A stretch of DNA of 64,000 nt from Phytohabitans suffuscus (GCF_011764565.1 NZ_AP022871.1:3286320-3350319); one strand, 5' to 3'. Shown: positions 1-9,846, numbered from the stretch's first letter. Program-made: numbers and translations. The notes: generated from the letters alone by a model not told the origin.

Positions 1-1342
1 GCGGCAGCGCCCAGGCGACCAGCGCGTGGCCACCCTCGTGGTACGCGGTGATCTTCTTTTCGTGGTCGCTCATCACGCGGGTGCGGCGCTGCGGGCCGGC
101 CACCACGCGGTCGATCGACTCTTCGAGGTTGTCGTTGGTGATCGCGCGCTTGTCGTGGCGGGCGGTCAGCAGGGCGGCCTCGTTGATCACGTTGGCCAGG
201 TCGGCGCCGGTGAAGCCCGGCGTGCGGCGGGCCACCGCGTCGAGGTCGACGTCGGGCGTGAACGGCTTGCCCTTGGCGTGCACCCGCAGGATCGCCTTGC
301 GGCCCTCCATGTCGGGGGTGTCGACGGCGATCTGGCGGTCGAAGCGGCCGGGACGCAGCAGGGCCGGGTCGAGGATGTCGGGCCGGTTGGTGGCCGCGAT
401 CAGGATGACGCCGCCCTTGGTGTCGAAGCCGTCCATCTCGACGAGGAGCTGGTTGAGCGTCTGCTCGCGCTCGTCGTGACCGCCGCCCATGCCGGCGCCG
501 CGGTGGCGGCCGACGGCGTCGATCTCGTCGACGAAGACGATCGCCGGGGCGTTCGACTTGGCCTGCTCGAACAGGTCGCGCACCCGGGAGGCACCGACAC
601 CGACGAACATCTCGACGAAGTCGGAACCGGAGATCGAGTAGAACGGCACGCCTGCCTCGCCGGCGACCGCGCGGGCCAGCAGCGTCTTGCCGGTACCGGG
701 CGGGCCGAAGAGCAGCACGCCCTTCGGGATCTTGGCGCCGAGCGCCTGGTACTTGGCCGGGTTTTGCAGGAAGTCCTTGATCTCGTGCAGCTCCTCGACG
801 GCCTCCTCGGAGCCCGCCACGTCCGCGAACGTGGTCTTCGGCGTGTCCTTGGTGATCATCTTCGCCTTGGACTTGCCGAAGTTGAGCACCCGGGAGCCGC
901 CACCCTGCATCTGCGACATGAAGAGCAGGAGCAGGATCACCAGTACGGCGATCGGCAGCAGGTTGACCAGCAGAGTGAGGAAGACGCTGTCTTCGGAGAC
1001 CTCGGTGTTGACCGGGCCCTGGATCCGACCGGCGCTCTGCGCTTCGAGGACGTCGTTCCAGATATCGCCGCCGACCTCGTACGGGAACTGCGCCTGGATC
1101 TTGTCGGTCTCGGTGTCGCCGAACTTGGCCCGGTTTTGCAGATCGAGCTGGAGCGTCTGCTCCTTGTCCTTGAAGACCGCCTTCTTTATGCCGCCCGTCT
1201 GGTTGAGCTGCTGGAGCGCCACAGAGGTGTCGACCTTGTGGTAGCTCGGGCCGCTGGTGAAGAACGAGCTGAGCGCAATCGCACCGATGATCACCAGGAT
1301 GATCCAGACCACCGGGCGGCGGAAGAAACGCGTACGTTCCAT
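1..1342 (-). CDS. ftsH: ATP-dependent zinc metalloprotease FtsH (C-terminus beyond window)
   Basis: Membrane-anchored AAA+ protease that degrades membrane and some soluble proteins. Read on the minus strand from an ATG at 1342, the protein has a first transmembrane segment at about residues 9-26, an extracytoplasmic domain, a second hydrophobic segment near 117-137, Walker A GPPGTGKT near 211-218, Walker B VFVDEID near 267-273, and the zinc site HEGGH near 435-439, just before the window start. The rest of the peptidase domain is outside the window. The ATG is the only standard start in this frame before an upstream stop; an AGGAGG-like sequence lies about 30 bases upstream, too far for a normal Shine-Dalgarno site, so initiation may be unusual. 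In related actinobacteria ftsH lies near hpt and tilS, as here. Confidence 0.97.
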   Translation of the reverse strand, partial: MERTRFFRRPVVWIILVIIGAIALSSFFTSGPSYHKVDTSVALQQLNQTGGIKKAVFKDKEQTLQLDLQNRAKFGDTETDKIQAQFPYEVGGDIWNDVLEAQSAGRIQGPVNTEVSEDSVFLTLLVNLLPIAVLVILLLLFMSQMQGGGSRVLNFGKSKAKMITKDTPKTTFADVAGSEEAVEELHEIKDFLQNPAKYQALGAKIPKGVLLFGPPGTGKTLLARAVAGEAGVPFYSISGSDFVEMFVGVGASRVRDLFEQAKSNAPAIVFVDEIDAVGRHRGAGMGGGHDEREQTLNQLLVEMDGFDTKGGVILIAATNRPDILDPALLRPGRFDRQIAVDTPDMEGRKAILRVHAKGKPFTPDVDLDAVARRTPGFTGADLANVINEAALLTARHDKRAITNDNLEESIDRVVAGPQRRTRVMSDHEKKITAYHEGGHALVAWALP

Positions 1343-1689
1343 ACTGTTGTCGAGCGCCGTGGCGCCCGGACCCTCCTGATCGACGTCCTGACCGTCTGAT
1401 TACGTGTGCCGCAAGATCACGGCCGCCGCGGCCGCCTCATCGGCGATCGCGACACTCACCTTGTGGTGTTCGCCTCAGCGCCGACAAGCCACGCCATCGG
1501 TCATTCGAAGGTACACCCCGCAGGGCAGGCTGCGGCTCCCGGATCAGGCGCCGCACTAGCAAACTGCGCAAACAAGGCGCAACGTCGCCGCCCCGTCCGA
1601 CATTTTGGCAGGTAGGAACGTTTCCTGAGAGTAGCCTGTGCGTTCACGTCCTGGTGGACATCCGGGTCGGACCGGTGGTCTTCCGGGCG
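1343..1689. other. Intergenic region between ftsH and hpt
   Basis: About 350 bases without a convincing gene. It should hold the ftsH promoter on the minus strand. A weak candidate on that strand is TTGCGC, 18 bases, TAGTGC in the AT-richer part near 1550-1590, but I would not rely on it. An imperfect palindrome (AGGAACGTTTCCT) lies near 1615-1627. I see no RNA gene. Confidence 0.4.
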
Positions 1690-2264
1690 CTAGCGGCGGG
1701 CGTACACCTCGGGCTTCAGTACGCCCACATAGGGCAGTTCGCGGTAGCGCTCGCTGAAGTCGAGGCCGTAGCCGACCACGAACTCGTTCGGGATGTCGAA
1801 GCCGACGTACTTGACGGGGATCGGCACCTTCACCGCTTCGGGCTTACGCAGCAGTGTCACGACCTCGACGCTCGCCGCCTTGCGGGAGGCCAGGTAGCGA
1901 AGCAGCCAGGAGAGCGTGAGCCCGGAGTCGACGATGTCCTCCACCACGATCACGTGCCGCCCGGCGATGTCGCGGTCGAGGTCCTTCAGGATGCGTACGG
2001 TGCCCGACGACGTGGTGCCCTGACCGTACGAGGAGACCGCCATGAACTCGAGCTCCGTGGCGGGCCGTACCGACCCAGCGCGCGGGCGAAGTCGGCCATG
2101 AACATCACCGCGCCTTTGAGCACGCAGACAAGCAGGAGTCCGTCTTCGACCGATGCGTGGTCGGCGGACACCTGCTTGGCCAGCTCTGCGGTTTTTTCTC
2201 GGATCTGTGCCTCGGTGATGATCACTCGATCGATGTCGGCGTCGTACCAGGAGCCGTCGGTCAT
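1690..2264 (-). CDS. hpt: Hypoxanthine phosphoribosyltransferase (frameshifted in this sequence)
   Basis: Purine salvage enzyme that transfers phosphoribosyl from PRPP to hypoxanthine/guanine. It starts at ATG 2264 ([14 protein letters not shown]). The N-terminal part runs in one frame as far as [14 protein letters not shown]; the rest ([19 protein letters not shown], the PRPP loop [13 protein letters not shown], and an end at VYARR) is in another. Restoring one base at about 2059-2060 (plus-strand GG expected GGG) gives one continuous protein of about 191 residues, the normal family length. The gene is core and both parts are well conserved, so a sequence error is more likely than a true null. 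It follows a small membrane-protein gene on the same strand. In other actinobacteria it sits directly beside tilS; here the AraC and ggt genes separate them. Confidence 0.93.
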
Positions 2265-2338
2265 GGCCTAAGACTGCCGCATGCGGCTCCTCGCCCGTCG
2301 CCGGGGTGTGCGACACGTGTCGCGGGTCTGGGCTGCGG

Positions 2339-2479
2339 TTACAGCAGCCGCGGACGGCTGCGCCGGCGCCCACCCTCGGTGGGCTTCCAGTCCGCGGAGT
2401 CACGGCTGTCGGAGGTCCACCCGAAGATCGAGGCGATCGCGAGGACGATGAAGAACAGAAGGAGCACGAGGAGTTCCAT
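2339..2479 (-). CDS. Small single-pass membrane protein, 46 residues
   Basis: A short gene starting at ATG 2479 with a good ribosome site (GGGAAGG) about ten bases upstream. The product begins with [20 protein letters not shown], one strongly hydrophobic helix, followed by a short soluble tail with acidic residues, a Trp-Lys-Pro motif and a basic Arg-rich end. It lies 74 bases upstream of hpt on the same strand and may share its transcript. The function is unknown. The clear helix, basic tail and ribosome site make a real small protein likely; I believe similar proteins occur in related genera but cannot check this. Confidence 0.7.
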   Translation of the reverse strand: MELLVLLLFFIVLAIASIFGWTSDSRDSADWKPTEGGRRRSRPRLL

Positions 2480-2641
2480 GGCGGCTCAACCTTCCCGAAG
2501 GGGTTTGGTGCTGTCTTTGAGGTTTGCCGCCGGTGCGCACCGGACGTCTGCATCCAGTTTCCGCCGGACACCTCCCACCGCCCAGTGGCAGCAATGCCAT
2601 TGACCCTTAAAATCCTGCCAACCCCGGAGTAGGCTGTCGGC

Positions 2642-3604
2642 ATGCTTCGCAACGTGGCCGTGATCGTCTCGGAAGGGGTCGCCGCCTTCGAGCTGGGCGT
2701 GCTCTGCGAGGTCTTCGGCACCGACCGGACCGACGACGGTTTCCCCAGCTACCGCTTTGACGTGTGCAGCTCGGACGGCAAGCCGGTGACCACCAAGTCG
2801 GGCTTCAAGATCTCGCCCGCCGCCGACCTGACCCCGGTCGAGACGGCCGACCTCGTCGCGGTGCCGGCACACCGCGACGGCTTCCTCATCCCGCCGGACG
2901 TGCTCGACGCGCTGCGCCGGGCAGACGCGCGCGGGGCGTACGTGATGAGCGTCTGCTCCGGCTCCTTCGTGCTGGGCGCGGCCGGCCTGCTCGACGGGCG
3001 CGACTGCACGACCCACTGGCGGTACGTGGACGAGCTGCAGGAGCGCTTCCCGAAGGCGAAGGTGCACTGCGACTCGCTGTACGTGCAGGACGGCAACCTG
3101 CTCACCAGCGCCGGCACCGCCGCGGGCATCGACGCCGCCCTGCACCTCGTGCGCCAGGAGCACGGCTCGGCGCTGGCCACCAAGCTGGCCCGTCGCATGG
3201 TCGTGCCGCCGCACCGCGACGGCGGCCAGCGGCAGTACATCGAGGTGCCGATCCCCCGCACGCCCGAGGCCCCCACGCTGGAGCCGGTGCTGACCTGGCT
3301 GATGACCCACCTCCACGAGACGGTCACGGTCGACGACCTGGCCGCGCGGGCACACATGGCGCCGCGCACGTTCGCCCGCCGCTTCCGGGCCGAGACCGGC
3401 ACCACGCCGCACGACTGGGTCACCAACCAGCGGGTCCTGCTGGCCCGCCGGCTGCTGGAGGACACCGACCTCGGCGTGGAGGCGATCGCGACCCGGGTCG
3501 GCTTCGGCGACACCGCCACGATGCGCCACCACTTCACAAGGCGGGTGGGCGCGACGCCCCAGGCATACCGGACGACCTTCCGCGAGCGGGAGCCGGCGGG
3601 CTAG
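2642..3604 (+). CDS. GlxA/FtrA-type regulator: DJ-1/PfpI domain plus AraC HTH
   Basis: Transcription regulator of 320 residues. Residues 1 to about 195 form a DJ-1/PfpI (class I glutamine amidotransferase-like) domain: [19 protein letters not shown] at the start and a nucleophile-elbow-like [12 protein letters not shown] with Cys near 104. Residues from about 215 to the end carry two AraC-type helix-turn-helix motifs ([20 protein letters not shown], then [18 protein letters not shown]). Such proteins often respond to nitrogen or amine metabolites. The neighbouring gamma-glutamyltransferase gene is a plausible but unproven target. The pair separates tilS from hpt, which are normally adjacent, so it looks like an insertion into the conserved order. 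The stop codon lies four bases before the palindromic element. Confidence 0.93.
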   Translation: MLRNVAVIVSEGVAAFELGVLCEVFGTDRTDDGFPSYRFDVCSSDGKPVTTKSGFKISPAADLTPVETADLVAVPAHRDGFLIPPDVLDALRRADARGAYVMSVCSGSFVLGAAGLLDGRDCTTHWRYVDELQERFPKAKVHCDSLYVQDGNLLTSAGTAAGIDAALHLVRQEHGSALATKLARRMVVPPHRDGGQRQYIEVPIPRTPEAPTLEPVLTWLMTHLHETVTVDDLAARAHMAPRTFARRFRAETGTTPHDWVTNQRVLLARRLLEDTDLGVEAIATRVGFGDTATMRHHFTRRVGATPQAYRTTFREREPAG

Positions 3605-3607
3605 GGC

Positions 3608-3764
3608 GTGTTTCATAAGGGTCGGTCGAGCCGAGGCGAGGTCCAGGCGGCGTCCGGTGGTGCCGGCCGGAAGGTCGCATACCGGTGTTGTATGTGGCCT
3701 TTCGTCCGGTGCCGCTGGTCGTCGTCTGGGCCCGCCGCAGGCCGGGCATGCCCTTATGAAACAC
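3608..3764. mobile_element. 157-bp near-complete palindrome, MITE-like
   Basis: The ends are perfect 14-base inverted repeats (GTGTTTCATAAGGG at 3608-3621, its complement at 3751-3764). The two 61-base inner arms also align without gaps around a 7-base loop near 3683-3689. Toward the centre, nearly all mismatches between the arms are transitions that become G-U pairs in a transcript. The 9-base sequence GGGCTAGGG occurs just left (3598-3606) and just right (3765-3773), like a target-site duplication. No protein is encoded. This fits a small non-autonomous transposable element between the regulator gene and ggt. Confidence 0.7.
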
Positions 3765-3784
3765 GGGCTAGGGACGCCGTGGGC

Positions 3785-5371
3785 TCAGTACCCGGCGGCG
3801 CACCCGTCCGCGCGCGGCTCCGAGCCGGCGACATATCCACCGCCGGGCAGACGCCAGATCGCCTGGCCGTACCCGAAGGTGGACGGCTCGCGCCCGACGG
3901 TGATCTCGTGGCCGCGGCGCTCCAGTTCGGACAGTGTGGCGGCGTCGGCCAGCCCGTCCTCGACGAGCACCGCGCGCCCCGACTGCCAGTACCAGCGGGG
4001 TGCCCCGAGCGCCGCCTGCGGGTCCAGCCCGTCCACCGTGGACGTGATCACTTGGAGGTGGCCCTGCGGCTGCATGTGCCCGCCCATCACCCCGAACGGT
4101 CCGACCGGCGCCCCGCCCCTGGTCAGGAAGCCCGGGATGATCGTGTGGAACGGGCGCCTGCACGGCCCGACCCCGTTCGGGTGGTCCGGCTCGGGGCGGA
4201 AGCCGAGGCCCCGGTTCTGCAGGCCGAAGCCATAGCCGGGCACCGCGACAAACGACCCGAACCCCATGTAGTTGGACTGGATGAGGCTCACCATCAGCCC
4301 GTCCGCGTCGGCCGTGCACAGGTAGACGGTGCCGCCGCGGGCCGGCTCGCCAGGCTCCGGCAGCGCGGCCCGCTCGCCGATCTCGCGGCGGCGGGCGGCC
4401 AGGTACTCCGGGGCGAGCAGCGCGGGCGGTGGCACGACCACCCGATCGGGGTCCGCCACGTACTCGAAGGCGTCGGCGAAGCCGAGCTTCATCGCCTCGA
4501 TCTGCCAGTGCAGGCGCTCGGCGGGTGGAAGGGCGGCGAGGTCGACGCCGTCCAGGATGCCGAGCGCGACGAGCGCGGCCACGCCCTGGCCGTTGGGCGG
4601 CAGCTCCCACACCTCGTGGCCGCGATAGCTCACCGGGATCGGGTCGACCCAGCTCGACGAGTGCGCGGCGAGGTCCGCGGCGGTGACCAGCCCACCGGTA
4701 CGCGCGGCGTGCTCGGCCAGCGCGGACGCGACCTCGCCGGTGTAGAAGGCGCCGGCGCAGGTCTCGGCGATCAGCCGCAGGGTCCGCGCCGCTCCCGGGT
4801 TGGCCCAGCGCTCCCCCGCCCGCGGCGCACGCCTTGGAGAGTGCGACGCGCCGCCGACCGTGAAGATCCGGCCCCACTCCGCGTACTCCTCGCCGGCCAG
4901 GCGCGCGTACTGCGCCACCGAGCGGTCCCAGGCGCGGGCGATCTCGGGTGAGACCGGAAAGCCCCGCTCGGCGTACGCGATCGCGTCGGTGAAGAGGTCG
5001 GCGAAGGGCAGCGCGCCGAAGCGGGCGTGCAGGTCGCGCCAGCCGGCCGGAGCGCCGGGCACGGTGACCGGCAGCCACCCGCGCTCCGGCATCCCGCCCG
5101 GCACCCGGTCGGGCGTGAGGGCGGCGGGCGAGCGGCCCGAGGCGTTGAGGCCGTGCAGGCGGGTGCCGTCCCACACGATCGCGAAGAGGTCACCGCCGAT
5201 GTCGTTGGAGCCGGGCTGGACGACGGTCAGCGCGATGGCGGTGGCGACCGCGGCGTCGACCGCGTTGCCGCCGCGGCGGAGCACGTCGAGGCCGGCGGAC
5301 GCGGCCAGCGGCTGACTGGTGGCGACGGCGCCGCGCGGTGCGTACAGCGGCTTGTGGCGGTGGAAGGTCAC
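3785..5371 (-). CDS. Gamma-glutamyltransferase family protein
   Basis: Ntn-hydrolase of 528 residues, related to gamma-glutamyl transpeptidase/acylase, which cleaves gamma-glutamyl bonds (glutathione-like substrates) or acyl groups. Visible family features are the N-terminal RRGGNAVDAAVATAIALTV, the GGDLFAI segment, the PPNGQGVAAL motif and the autoprocessing/catalytic Thr in GGTVYLCTADADGLMVSLI (Thr near residue 342), followed by the glycine-rich GVMGGHMQPQGHLQV motif. I see no signal peptide, so it may be cytoplasmic, unlike classical Ggt. It is convergent with the AraC-type regulator across the palindromic element, and 48 bases upstream of its start is the 3' end of tilS. The true substrate cannot be told from the sequence. 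Confidence 0.93.
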   Translation of the reverse strand: MTFHRHKPLYAPRGAVATSQPLAASAGLDVLRRGGNAVDAAVATAIALTVVQPGSNDIGGDLFAIVWDGTRLHGLNASGRSPAALTPDRVPGGMPERGWLPVTVPGAPAGWRDLHARFGALPFADLFTDAIAYAERGFPVSPEIARAWDRSVAQYARLAGEEYAEWGRIFTVGGASHSPRRAPRAGERWANPGAARTLRLIAETCAGAFYTGEVASALAEHAARTGGLVTAADLAAHSSSWVDPIPVSYRGHEVWELPPNGQGVAALVALGILDGVDLAALPPAERLHWQIEAMKLGFADAFEYVADPDRVVVPPPALLAPEYLAARRREIGERAALPEPGEPARGGTVYLCTADADGLMVSLIQSNYMGFGSFVAVPGYGFGLQNRGLGFRPEPDHPNGVGPCRRPFHTIIPGFLTRGGAPVGPFGVMGGHMQPQGHLQVITSTVDGLDPQAALGAPRWYWQSGRAVLVEDGLADAATLSELERRGHEITVGREPSTFGYGQAIWRLPGGGYVAGSEPRADGCAAGY

Positions 5372-5384
5372 GGCACCACTCTGC

Positions 5385-5429
5385 TCGCCCGTTCCCTCAC
5401 GAAAGCTTCGCCCGTTCCCTCACGAAAGC
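5385..5429. repeat. Tandem duplication of a 22-bp segment spaced 23 bp, at the tilS 3' end
   Basis: The 22-base unit beginning TCGCCCGTTCCCTCACGAAA is present twice, at 5385-5406 and 5408-5429. The second copy contains the tilS stop codon and the last codons of that gene, so the first is a duplicated gene end between tilS and ggt. It looks like a slippage or short-duplication product. Confidence 0.8.
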
Positions 5430-6388
5430 AGGGTGCCCCGGCGGGCCACCGGAAGGCCGCCGGGCAGGTGCACCGGCCCCTGGCCGCGCCAGGCCATGAC
5501 GAGCGCGTCGAGCGCCGCGACGTGGCGGTGGGAGAGCGCCGCGGGCGGGGCGCCGCGCTCGCGGGCCCAGGCGTGCAGCACGCGCGTACGCACGGCGTCG
5601 GGCAGCCGCTGCAACTCGGTCACGTCGAGCGCGTCCTCCGGGCGGCGGGCCCGCTCCAGCGCGGCGGCGGCGATCGCGTCCAGCGCGGCGGCATCGGCGG
5701 CCAGCAGGCGGGCGGTGCGGGCCAGGTTGTCGACCACCCCCGCGCCGAGCGCCTCGACCAAGGCGGGGAGCGCGCTGGACCGAACCCTGGCCCGCGCGTA
5801 CGCGGGGTCGGTGTTGTGCGGGTCGTCCCAGGGGTTGAGGCTGAGCGCGGCGCAGGCCTTGCGGGTCTCGTCGCGCGAGACGTCGAGCAGCGGGCGCAGC
5901 AGCGCCACCCCCTCGACGTCGCGCCGCCGCGGCATGCCGGCCATCCCGCGCGGGCCGGACCCTCGTGCCAGCGCGAGCAGCACGGTCTCGGCCTGGTCGT
6001 CGCGGGTGTGCCCGAGCAGCACCGCGCTCGCGCCGAGGCGGGTGGCCGCGGCGATCAACGCCTGATAACGCGCCTCGCGGGCGGCCGCCTCCGGGCTGCC
6101 CTCGCGGGAGACCACGACGGTCGCGACCTCCACCGGCGACAGGCCGGCCGACTCCGCCCAGGACGCCACGGCCGCGGCCCGCTCGGCCGAGCCCGACTGG
6201 AGCCCGTGGTCGACGGTCACCAGCCCGGCGGAGAGTCCCGCGCGGGGGGCGACGAACGCGGTCGCCGCGGCGAGGGCGAGGGAGTCTGCGCCGCCGGAGC
6301 AGGCGACCAGCACCGGGCCGCCGACCCCGCGCAACGCCTGGCGGACCGCCGTACGGACGGCGGCGACCGGCGGCGCGAGCGCGGCCAT
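5420..6388 (-). CDS. tilS: tRNA(Ile)-lysidine synthase
   Basis: Modifies C34 of tRNA-Ile2 (CAU) to lysidine using ATP and lysine, letting it read AUA. The protein is 322 residues from ATG 6388. The PP-loop motif SGGADS is at residues 31-36, followed by LVTVDHGLQSGSAERA and LLGHTRDDQAETVLLALARG, both typical of the N-type ATPase domain. The C-terminal part has the reduced form usual in actinobacteria. It lies ten bases downstream of the metalloprotease gene on the same strand, as in mycobacteria (Rv3626c-Rv3625c). Its stop codon is inside a small tandem duplication. Confidence 0.95.
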   Translation of the reverse strand: MAALAPPVAAVRTAVRQALRGVGGPVLVACSGGADSLALAAATAFVAPRAGLSAGLVTVDHGLQSGSAERAAAVASWAESAGLSPVEVATVVVSREGSPEAAAREARYQALIAAATRLGASAVLLGHTRDDQAETVLLALARGSGPRGMAGMPRRRDVEGVALLRPLLDVSRDETRKACAALSLNPWDDPHNTDPAYARARVRSSALPALVEALGAGVVDNLARTARLLAADAAALDAIAAAALERARRPEDALDVTELQRLPDAVRTRVLHAWARERGAPPAALSHRHVAALDALVMAWRGQGPVHLPGGLPVARRGTLLS

Positions 6389-6398
6389 GCCCCGAGTG

Positions 6399-7454
6399 TC
6401 AGACGGCCTGCGGGTGGACCCGGGCCACCCAGGCGTCCGGGTCGCCCAGCTCCTCGACGCGGGGCAGGGTCAGCGGCGAGCTGAAGATCTTGTTGAAGCC
6501 GGTCATGCCGACCCGCTCCACCACGCCGTGGACGAACTTGCGCCCCTCCGCGTACTGCCGCATCTTCACGTCGACGCCGAGCAGCTTGCGGATCGCCTTC
6601 TCGAACGGGGTACCGGCCTCGCGGCGGCGGTTGAACTTGGCCCGGATCTGGTCGACGCTCGGGATCACCTCGGGGCCGACCCCGTCCATCACGAACTCGG
6701 CGTGCCCCTCCAGCAGCGTCATCAGCGCGGTCAGCCGGTCGAGCACGGCGCGCTGGCCGGGGGTCTGCACGAGGTCGAGCACGCTGACCCGGCTGTCCGG
6801 GTTGCGCACGGCGTCGGCGAGGGTGGCCACGCTGCGCCGGATCCGCTCCAGGAAGTGCTCGCTGCCGGCCTGGGAGGCATCGACGAACGCCTGCACCTCG
6901 CCGAAGAAGTGGCCGCGCATCCACGGTACGGCGGTGAACTGGGTGCGGTGGGTGACCTCGTGCAGGCACACCCACAGCCGGAAGTCGCGGGAGTCCGCCT
7001 GGATCTTGCGCTCGACCTCGACGATGTTGGGCGCGACCAGGAGCAGCTGGCCGGGGTCGGAGGAGAAGACCTCGTACTGCCCGAGGACCCGGCCGGAGAG
7101 GTAGGCCAGCACGGTGCCGGCCTGCACGCCGGTGAAGCGCGAGCCGATCGCGTCGGTGATCGCACCTGGCTGCTTGTCGCCGGCGAGCCGGCTCACCAGC
7201 GGGGTGACCACCTCGCGGAGGCCGGCGATGTTGATCGCGGCCCAGTCTTTGCGGTCGACGACCTGCACCGGAGGGTGGGAGACCTGGGACCGGAGCCCCG
7301 TGTAGGAGGTGACCAGCTCCGCCGCCTCGTCAGTGAGCCGCCGTAGATCGGCGACGACATCGGTGGCCTCGTCGTACGAGACTCTTGGGCCCGCCTTGCC
7401 CAGCGCACCCGCGGTGGCGGCGGCCAGGTCCCAGTCCACGAACTGCGCCATCAC
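6399..7454 (-). CDS. Zinc-dependent metalloprotease (DUF2342, Rv3626c type)
   Basis: Protein of 351 residues (or 350 if the second of two adjacent ATGs is used). It carries a zincin-like motif HEVTH near residue 165 (VCLHEVTHRTQF) and matches the DUF2342 / 'F420 biosynthesis-associated' family of uncharacterised actinobacterial proteins. Segments such as RVHPQAV at the C-terminus and VDWDLAAATAG at the N-terminus fit that family. The name reflects the motif; a proteolytic substrate is not known to me. It lies between dacB and tilS on the same strand, the order known from mycobacteria. Confidence 0.88.
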   Translation of the reverse strand: MMAQFVDWDLAAATAGALGKAGPRVSYDEATDVVADLRRLTDEAAELVTSYTGLRSQVSHPPVQVVDRKDWAAINIAGLREVVTPLVSRLAGDKQPGAITDAIGSRFTGVQAGTVLAYLSGRVLGQYEVFSSDPGQLLLVAPNIVEVERKIQADSRDFRLWVCLHEVTHRTQFTAVPWMRGHFFGEVQAFVDASQAGSEHFLERIRRSVATLADAVRNPDSRVSVLDLVQTPGQRAVLDRLTALMTLLEGHAEFVMDGVGPEVIPSVDQIRAKFNRRREAGTPFEKAIRKLLGVDVKMRQYAEGRKFVHGVVERVGMTGFNKIFSSPLTLPRVEELGDPDAWVARVHPQAV

Positions 7455-7536
7455 CCCAAGGTACCCGTCCCGAGCCGCCTTCCAACCGGACTGGAATTCC
7501 GCGGCCGCCGACGACGGCGCCCGACCCGGGCGCGGC

Positions 7537-9210
7537 CTATTCGCCGCAGCCGCACCCGGCGAGCGTTGTAGTGATCTTGTCGAGGCCGGCCTCGGCGCGA
7601 TCCTTGCCGACCGGCACCTTGTCGGCCAGCACCGCGAAGGCGAGCAGCCGGCCGTCGGCCGTGGTCACCACGCCGGAGATGGCGTTGACCCCGCCGAGCG
7701 TGCCGGTCTTGGCCCGGACCACGCCGGCGCCCGCCTTGCCTCCCGCGGCGGTACTGCGGTAGCGCTCGCGCAGCGTGCCCGACCAGGCGGCGACCGGAAG
7801 GCCGGCCATCAGCCCGGCCAGCTCCGGGTGCGAGCCGTCGGCCGCGAGCCGCAGCACGTCGGTGAGGACCGTGGGAGTGAGGCGGTTCTTGCGGGACAGG
7901 CCGCTGCCGTCCGAGAGTGTGATCTCCGCGACGGGCAGGCCGAGATCAGCGAGGACCTCTTTGGTGGCGGCCGCCCCGCCCGCGTACGACGCGGGCTGGT
8001 TCCGGGCGAGCGCGACCTGCCGGGCCAGCGACTCGGCCACCACGTTGTCGCTGTCGACCAGCATGATCTCGACGAGGCGGAGGATCGGCGGCGACTCGAC
8101 CTTGCCCAGCTCGGTGCCGGGCGCCGGCGCGCTGCCGCCCCCGGCCGGCGTGGCCTCGGCGCTGGGTGCCGCGGTCGGGTCGGCCGCGGGCTCGGCGGCC
8201 GGCGCCTTGCCCCGGGACACCGCCGAGGACTTCAGCCCCAGCGCGCGGGCGAACGCCTGGCCGGCGGCGAGGTCGGGCTGCGGGTAGCGCTCGGCGTACC
8301 CGTGGGTGATCTTGGGGTTGATCCGCGCCCCGTTGGTCATCAGCGCGGTCGTCGCGGCCCCGAAGCCGCCGGTGGGCACGTCCGGATCCCAGCTCGGCTC
8401 GAACGCCGGGCCGGGGAAGAGGGTCGAGTCGACGATCACCCGGGTGGGCGCGGTGCCGCCGAGGGCCGTCTTGACCTGCTTGGCGAGCTGGTCGAGCCGG
8501 GCGGCGCCCGGGTAGGTGCCGGTGGCGCCGGCCGAGAGGGTGACGTCGCCGCCGCCGATGATGACCACCTCGCCCGGCTTGGCGCCGGCGACGACCCGGG
8601 TCGCGATCCGGTAGGCCGGCCCCCGCGCGGCGAGCACGGCGGCGGCGGTGACCAGCTTGGTGGTGGAGGCGGGCACGGTGGCGACCTCGGGGCCGCGCGA
8701 GTACAGCGCTTCGCCGGTCGCCACGTCGACCACCGAGATGTTGACGTTGCCGCCCAGCCCGGCGGAGGCCACGACCGGGTCGAGCGCCGCCTTCAGCCCC
8801 GCGGCGGTCGGCCGCGGCGCGTCGGTGGCCGAGGCGACGAGCACCGGGGCGGGCGGCGGCTCGGGTGTCTCGGGGCCCGCCTGGCTCGGGGTCGGCTGGC
8901 CCGCGTCACCGCTCAGCCAGCCTTCGACCGGGCCGGGACGGACGATCGCCGCGCCGGCCACGAGCCCGGCCAGCAGCAGCACGACCACGATGAACACGGC
9001 CAGCCCGCGCCGTCGCCCGCGCTCGGGCGGCTGCGGGGCCGGACCCCGGGCCGGGGGCGCGGGGGCGGGCAGCCCCGGCCGCGGCTTGTGTAGCGCGGCC
9101 GGCGGCGGGAAGAACGAGGGCAGCCGGATCGTCTGGGTCTGCTCGGGCGGCGTCACCGGCAGCCGGACGGTCTCTTCTCCGGGGCCGTGCTGTGAATCTT
9201 GCCTCCCCAC
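7537..9210 (-). CDS. dacB: D-alanyl-D-alanine carboxypeptidase/endopeptidase, PBP4 type
   Basis: Class C low-molecular-mass PBP that trims peptidoglycan stem peptides outside the membrane. From GTG 9210 (ribosome site GAGGAGG just upstream) it has 557 residues: a proline-rich cytoplasmic N-terminus, one transmembrane helix ([20 protein letters not shown]), a linker, then the penicillin-binding domain with SxxK as STTK near residue 180, SxN as SDN near 386, and KTG near 498 ([16 protein letters not shown]). An Ala/Pro/Thr-rich insert lies just before the SDN region. It is divergent from ppa, as in mycobacteria (Rv3627c/Rv3628). Confidence 0.95.
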   Translation of the reverse strand: MGRQDSQHGPGEETVRLPVTPPEQTQTIRLPSFFPPPAALHKPRPGLPAPAPPARGPAPQPPERGRRRGLAVFIVVVLLLAGLVAGAAIVRPGPVEGWLSGDAGQPTPSQAGPETPEPPPAPVLVASATDAPRPTAAGLKAALDPVVASAGLGGNVNISVVDVATGEALYSRGPEVATVPASTTKLVTAAAVLAARGPAYRIATRVVAGAKPGEVVIIGGGDVTLSAGATGTYPGAARLDQLAKQVKTALGGTAPTRVIVDSTLFPGPAFEPSWDPDVPTGGFGAATTALMTNGARINPKITHGYAERYPQPDLAAGQAFARALGLKSSAVSRGKAPAAEPAADPTAAPSAEATPAGGGSAPAPGTELGKVESPPILRLVEIMLVDSDNVVAESLARQVALARNQPASYAGGAAATKEVLADLGLPVAEITLSDGSGLSRKNRLTPTVLTDVLRLAADGSHPELAGLMAGLPVAAWSGTLRERYRSTAAGGKAGAGVVRAKTGTLGGVNAISGVVTTADGRLLAFAVLADKVPVGKDRAEAGLDKITTTLAGCGCGE

Positions 9211-9339
9211 CGGCCCCTCCTCGTTCGTGTCATCCGGTCTAGGCGACGATACTTGCGTCAAAACACTATGCGGCGTTCGCCAGCCCAATCTGATGGGGCA
9301 ACATCACGACACCTGGGCGGCGAGATTGGGGAGCGTGAG

Positions 9340-9846
9340 ATGGATTTCGACGTAACGGTTGAGATCCCCAAAGGTCACCGGAACAAGTACGAGGTGGACC
9401 ATGTAACCGGCCGCATCAGGCTGGACCGCACGCTCTTCACGGCGACGCAGTACCCAGCCGACTACGGCTTCATCGAGGGCACGCTCGGCGCCGACGGCGA
9501 CCCGCTGGACGCCCTGGTCCTGGTGCAGGAGCCGACGTTCCCAGGATGCCTGATCCGGTGCCGCACCATCGGCATGTTCCGGATGAAGGACGAGAAGGGC
9601 GGCGACGACAAGGTGCTGTGCGTCCCCTTCGAGGACCCGCGGCAGGAGCACCTGCGCGACATCCACCATCTGGGCGAGTTCGACCGGCTGGAGATCCAGC
9701 ATTTCTTCGAGGTGTACAAGGATCTCGAACCAGGCAAGTCGGTCGAGGGGGCCACCTGGGTGGGGCGAGCCGAGGCTGAGGCGGAGATCCACGCGTCGTA
9801 CCGGCGGGCGGAAGAGGCCGCGGAAAAGGGTGAGACGTCCCACTGA
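9340..9846 (+). CDS. ppa: Inorganic pyrophosphatase
   Basis: Soluble family I pyrophosphatase that hydrolyses PPi and pulls biosynthetic reactions forward. The ATG at 9340 follows a GGGGAG ribosome site and gives 168 residues ([20 protein letters not shown]). Signature residues are present: the acidic metal site [10 protein letters not shown], the EIPKG and KYE start motifs, and ADYGFIEGT. The length is normal for actinobacteria. It is convergent with eccD (22-base gap) and divergent from dacB. Confidence 0.97.
   Translation: MDFDVTVEIPKGHRNKYEVDHVTGRIRLDRTLFTATQYPADYGFIEGTLGADGDPLDALVLVQEPTFPGCLIRCRTIGMFRMKDEKGGDDKVLCVPFEDPRQEHLRDIHHLGEFDRLEIQHFFEVYKDLEPGKSVEGATWVGRAEAEAEIHASYRRAEEAAEKGETSH

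Noticed and set aside
26-1399. Long plus-strand open frame of 457 codons over ftsH
   Set aside because: It is antisense to ftsH, whose motifs ([13 protein letters not shown]) are clear on the minus strand; high GC keeps several frames open.
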